A stretch of DNA of 5,632 nt, taken from NCBI GenBank assembly GCA_007122505.1, contig SKTQ01000205.1, positions 1 to 5,632 on the forward strand. Direction: 5' to 3'. The stretch is from Bacteroidales bacterium. GTDB taxonomy: Bacteria > Bacteroidota > Bacteroidia > Bacteroidales > UBA7960. A program made the position numbers and the translations under genes. Below, piece after piece: positions 3,210 to 5,632 of this stretch (positions are counted from its first letter, which is position 1; every line of letters starts with the position of its first letter). Below the pieces are notes generated by a model, which made no database searches, had not been told where the DNA came from, and saw only the letters and a list, made by a program, of their open reading frames with translations.

Positions 3210-5632
3210 ATGAAAAGATTTACCTTGTTACTGGGTCTTATCTTCTTTGGTATTGCTGCTTTTGCGCAAACCGGACAGTTGAGCCCTGAGGAAATTGAAA
3301 AATTGCAGTTGGAGCGGGAGTCAACCCGTGTGGAGGCCCAGGAGCCTTCCCTTGACAGGGCACCAGTATCCGGTGTACTTCCACAACCCGGATATGTTCA
3401 ACCTGTTTTCCGGGATGGTACCACCGGCTATGCATGGAACATTTTTGACAACGCTTCCGGCATTGGCGAAGGCCCTGTTACCGTGAACCTGGATGACGGA
3501 ACTCTGTCACTGATTCAGCCTGTTGATGGTAATATAATCTGGATGGCCGCAGGTGATTTTGCCAATGATATTTGGTATGTCATTAGTAATGAAGCTGCTG
3601 CAGGACTTTATACTGTGGATCCTGCGACCGGCGACTATACCCTTATTGGTTCAACCGGATTAGGTTCAGCCACAGGACTGGCATACGATGTAACCACCGA
3701 CATCATGTATCTAAGCCAGTTTGACGGCGCAAACAGCCAGTTATATGAAGTGGACCTGACAGATGGTTCAGTAACACTGGTTGGGATGATCACCGACGGT
3801 ATCATCATAGGTATCGCTGCTGATGCCGATGGCAATATTTATGGTGCCAAGCTAAACGACGACAGCCTTTATTCCATTGATCCCAATTCAGGCGCAGGAA
3901 CGCCTATTGGACCGCTTGGCGTAACCATTAACTTTGCGCAGGATATCGGCTACGACCGCGACAATGACATTCTTTATGGTACCTTGTATACCGCTACCGG
4001 TGGTTTCTATGAAATTGATACCGAAACCGGTGCTGCTACACTGATCCAGAATTTTATAGCTGAAGTTGCCGGTTTTGGTATTCCTTACACCACTGCCGAA
4101 GACGACGCACCGGCTGCCGTTACCAACTTTGAGGTTGTACCCGGCGCCATGGGTGCCCTGGAAGCAACCATCAGCTGGAACAACCCCAGTGAAACCGTGG
4201 ATGGGTCACCGCTTACCGACCTCGCTACCGTGGTACTTGAACGCAACGGGGAAGTAATCCATACCATCACCAACCCCACCATCGGTGATGCTGAAACATA
4301 TGTGGACGACGACATCGCTGAAGCTGGCATGTACAACTACCGCGTATTTGGCACCAACGCTGCCGGTGAAGGACTTAAAGTCAATCAGACTTTGTACATC
4401 GGTGAAGATGTACCTGCCGCTCCCGGAGATGTGACACTGGCTGCAGTTGGAAACGACGGCCATATTACATGGGATGCGCCCACCGAGGGACTCAACGGCG
4501 GTTATCTCAGCGGCGACAATATCACCTATACGGTGGTTCGTATGCCGGATGAGATCATGGTAGCAGAAGATATTACCGAAACAGACTTCCTGGACACCAT
4601 GGTTCCCGGTATCGGAAACTATTTCTATACGGTTACCGCCAGCAATGATATTGGCGAAGGCGGAATGGCCGCATCCAACGTCGCACTGCTCGCTGCAGAA
4701 GGTGTTCTCATGTTTGAAGTTTTCGATTATGACACTGGTGCAATTCCTCCGGGCTGGACGCTTGAAGGTGTAGCACATGCATGGGCGGTATTCGGTTCAT
4801 CTAACGCCGGCGGTGAAGCCCCCGAGCTTCGTCTGAACTGGAGCCCCGCACAAGTAGGATTGAGCCGCCTGATCACCTATCCCATTGATGTGGAAGGATA
4901 CGAGGAACTGCGCCTGACATTCAAGCAGTATCTGAATAACTTCGGTACTAATGAAGGTGAAATAGCAGCCATTGACGTGAGTTTTGACGGCGGTGACACA
5001 TGGGATGCCATCTGGGAAATCGTAATTGAAGCCGATGTGCCCCCAGGTACATATGAATTGTATATCGATGTTCCGGCAGGCGAAACAGAAATGCATTTTG
5101 CCTTCCGCTTTGACGGAGATTCATACAACATTAACCAGTGGTATATTGATGATATGATCCTGGAGCCTGTTGTGGAGAATGACCTTGTAGGTGTATCCAT
5201 CAGTGGAAACACAACACCCTCCGAAGGTGTGGAAAGCATCTATACCATTACCGTGCTCAACGCCGGTACTGAAACGCAAACCGACTACACCGTGAAGCTC
5301 ATGCTGGAAGGTGGCATTGAAATCGCTTCCGTTCCCGGCGACCCCATCGAATTTGCCGAAACCCTCACTTACGAACTGCCCTGGACACCCGAAATCGGTG
5401 AAACAGGCCCCACTTTCATTTACGGCTATGTAGAATTTGCCGCCGACGAAGTACCCGGTAACAACCAGACACCGAACCTGAACGTGGTAGTTCAACCCGG
5501 TGACATCGTGGCTGTGACCATCGGTGACGGAAACAATATGCAGGGACTGCCCTACAACTTCTTCTGGCACTACTCCCTCTCACAAACCCTTTACTATCCT
5601 GATGAGATCGGCTTAGGTGGTGGTGTGATTAC
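3210..5632 (+). CDS. Large secreted multidomain protein with beta-propeller-like, Fn3-like, choice-of-anchor J-like and CARDB-like domains (3' end outside window)
   Basis: The frame is open from ATG 3210 to the window edge, 807 codons without a stop. Residues 1-19 form a signal peptide (MKRF, hydrophobic LLLGLIFFGIAAF, cleavage likely after AFA before Gln20), so the protein is exported. A charged linker follows (about 22-60). About 74-297 is a beta-propeller-like region in which L/F-Y-x-x-D-x-x-x-G recurs at residues 133, 178, 220 and 266, one repeat per 42-46 residues. Two fibronectin III-like modules follow (about 300-397 and 400-495; each with ISW or ITW, and Y-x-Y/Y-x-V near the end with N-x-x-G). 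About 502-655 resembles the cleaved-adhesin/choice-of-anchor J domain (F-E-V-F-D-Y..IPPGW at the start, WYIDDMILEP at the end). About 658-763 is CARDB-like. From 768 a further domain begins (VTIGDGN...LYYPDEIG), a motif common in Bacteroidota surface proteins. Type IX secretion is inferred; the C-terminal sorting signal would lie beyond the window. No catalytic domain is seen, so a binding or adhesive role is a guess. The A-rich leader and signal peptide fix the start. Confidence 0.9.
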   Translation, partial: MKRFTLLLGLIFFGIAAFAQTGQLSPEEIEKLQLERESTRVEAQEPSLDRAPVSGVLPQPGYVQPVFRDGTTGYAWNIFDNASGIGEGPVTVNLDDGTLSLIQPVDGNIIWMAAGDFANDIWYVISNEAAAGLYTVDPATGDYTLIGSTGLGSATGLAYDVTTDIMYLSQFDGANSQLYEVDLTDGSVTLVGMITDGIIIGIAADADGNIYGAKLNDDSLYSIDPNSGAGTPIGPLGVTINFAQDIGYDRDNDILYGTLYTATGGFYEIDTETGAATLIQNFIAEVAGFGIPYTTAEDDAPAAVTNFEVVPGAMGALEATISWNNPSETVDGSPLTDLATVVLERNGEVIHTITNPTIGDAETYVDDDIAEAGMYNYRVFGTNAAGEGLKVNQTLYIGEDVPAAPGDVTLAAVGNDGHITWDAPTEGLNGGYLSGDNITYTVVRMPDEIMVAEDITETDFLDTMVPGIGNYFYTVTASNDIGEGGMAASNVALLAAEGVLMFEVFDYDTGAIPPGWTLEGVAHAWAVFGSSNAGGEAPELRLNWSPAQVGLSRLITYPIDVEGYEELRLTFKQYLNNFGTNEGEIAAIDVSFDGGDTWDAIWEIVIEADVPPGTYELYIDVPAGETEMHFAFRFDGDSYNINQWYIDDMILEPVVENDLVGVSISGNTTPSEGVESIYTITVLNAGTETQTDYTVKLMLEGGIEIASVPGDPIEFAETLTYELPWTPEIGETGPTFIYGYVEFAADEVPGNNQTPNLNVVVQPGDIVAVTIGDGNNMQGLPYNFFWHYSLSQTLYYPDEIGLGGGVI

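Noticed and set aside
2995..3213. 72-codon GTG-started + strand frame in the gap after manA
   Set aside because: It crosses a nine-A run, two hairpins and a terminator-like T run, overlaps the start codon of the secreted-protein gene and shows no protein-family features.
4206..4778. 190-codon minus strand open frame, plus similar ones at 4797-5096, 4877-5239 and 5121-5570
   Set aside because: All lie antisense to the secreted-protein gene, whose frame has clear domains. Their openness follows from its codon use, and their translations show no motifs.

Overview
The window looks like chromosomal DNA from a member of the Bacteroidota, probably Bacteroidia. The reasons are: starts without a Shine-Dalgarno sequence but with A-rich upstream stretches; matches to the Bacteroidota promoter form (TTG about 20 nt upstream of TAnnTTTG); degenerate 'CGCAAAG' and 'GACATTTCG' intergenic repeats of a kind I associate with this phylum; and a large exported multidomain beta-sandwich protein typical of it. 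No rRNA, tRNA, transposase, integrase or CRISPR array was found. Every supported gene is on the + strand.

Layout: (1) Positions 1-120 are the 3' end of a membrane protein gene. (2) Positions 121-437 are non-coding and carry two families of short degenerate repeats. (3) Positions 438-1247 encode a complete classical short-chain dehydrogenase/reductase of the DHRS7B-like type. (4) Positions 1324-1788 encode a very acidic 154-aa protein of unknown function, preceded by the best promoter match in the window. (5) Positions 1869-2855 encode a class I mannose-6-phosphate isomerase of the short, Bacillus-like form with all zinc ligands visible. (6) Positions 2856-3209 are a 354-nt AT-rich gap holding a promoter-like element, two small hairpins and a terminator-like hairpin with eight T's. 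This could be a roughly 190-nt small RNA gene or a structured leader with an attenuator. (7) Position 3210 to the window end is the first 807 codons of a large secreted protein: signal peptide, beta-propeller-like repeats, two fibronectin III-like modules, a choice-of-anchor J/cleaved-adhesin-like domain, a CARDB-like domain and the start of a further domain. It is a likely type IX secretion substrate, but its C-terminus lies outside the window.

The three central genes (reductase, acidic protein, ManA) are co-directional with gaps of 76 and 80 nt. The promoter match in the first gap argues against a single tight operon, and they share no obvious pathway. The most unexplained part is the gap between manA and the secreted-protein gene. 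I found no gene cluster that I would call a new biological system.
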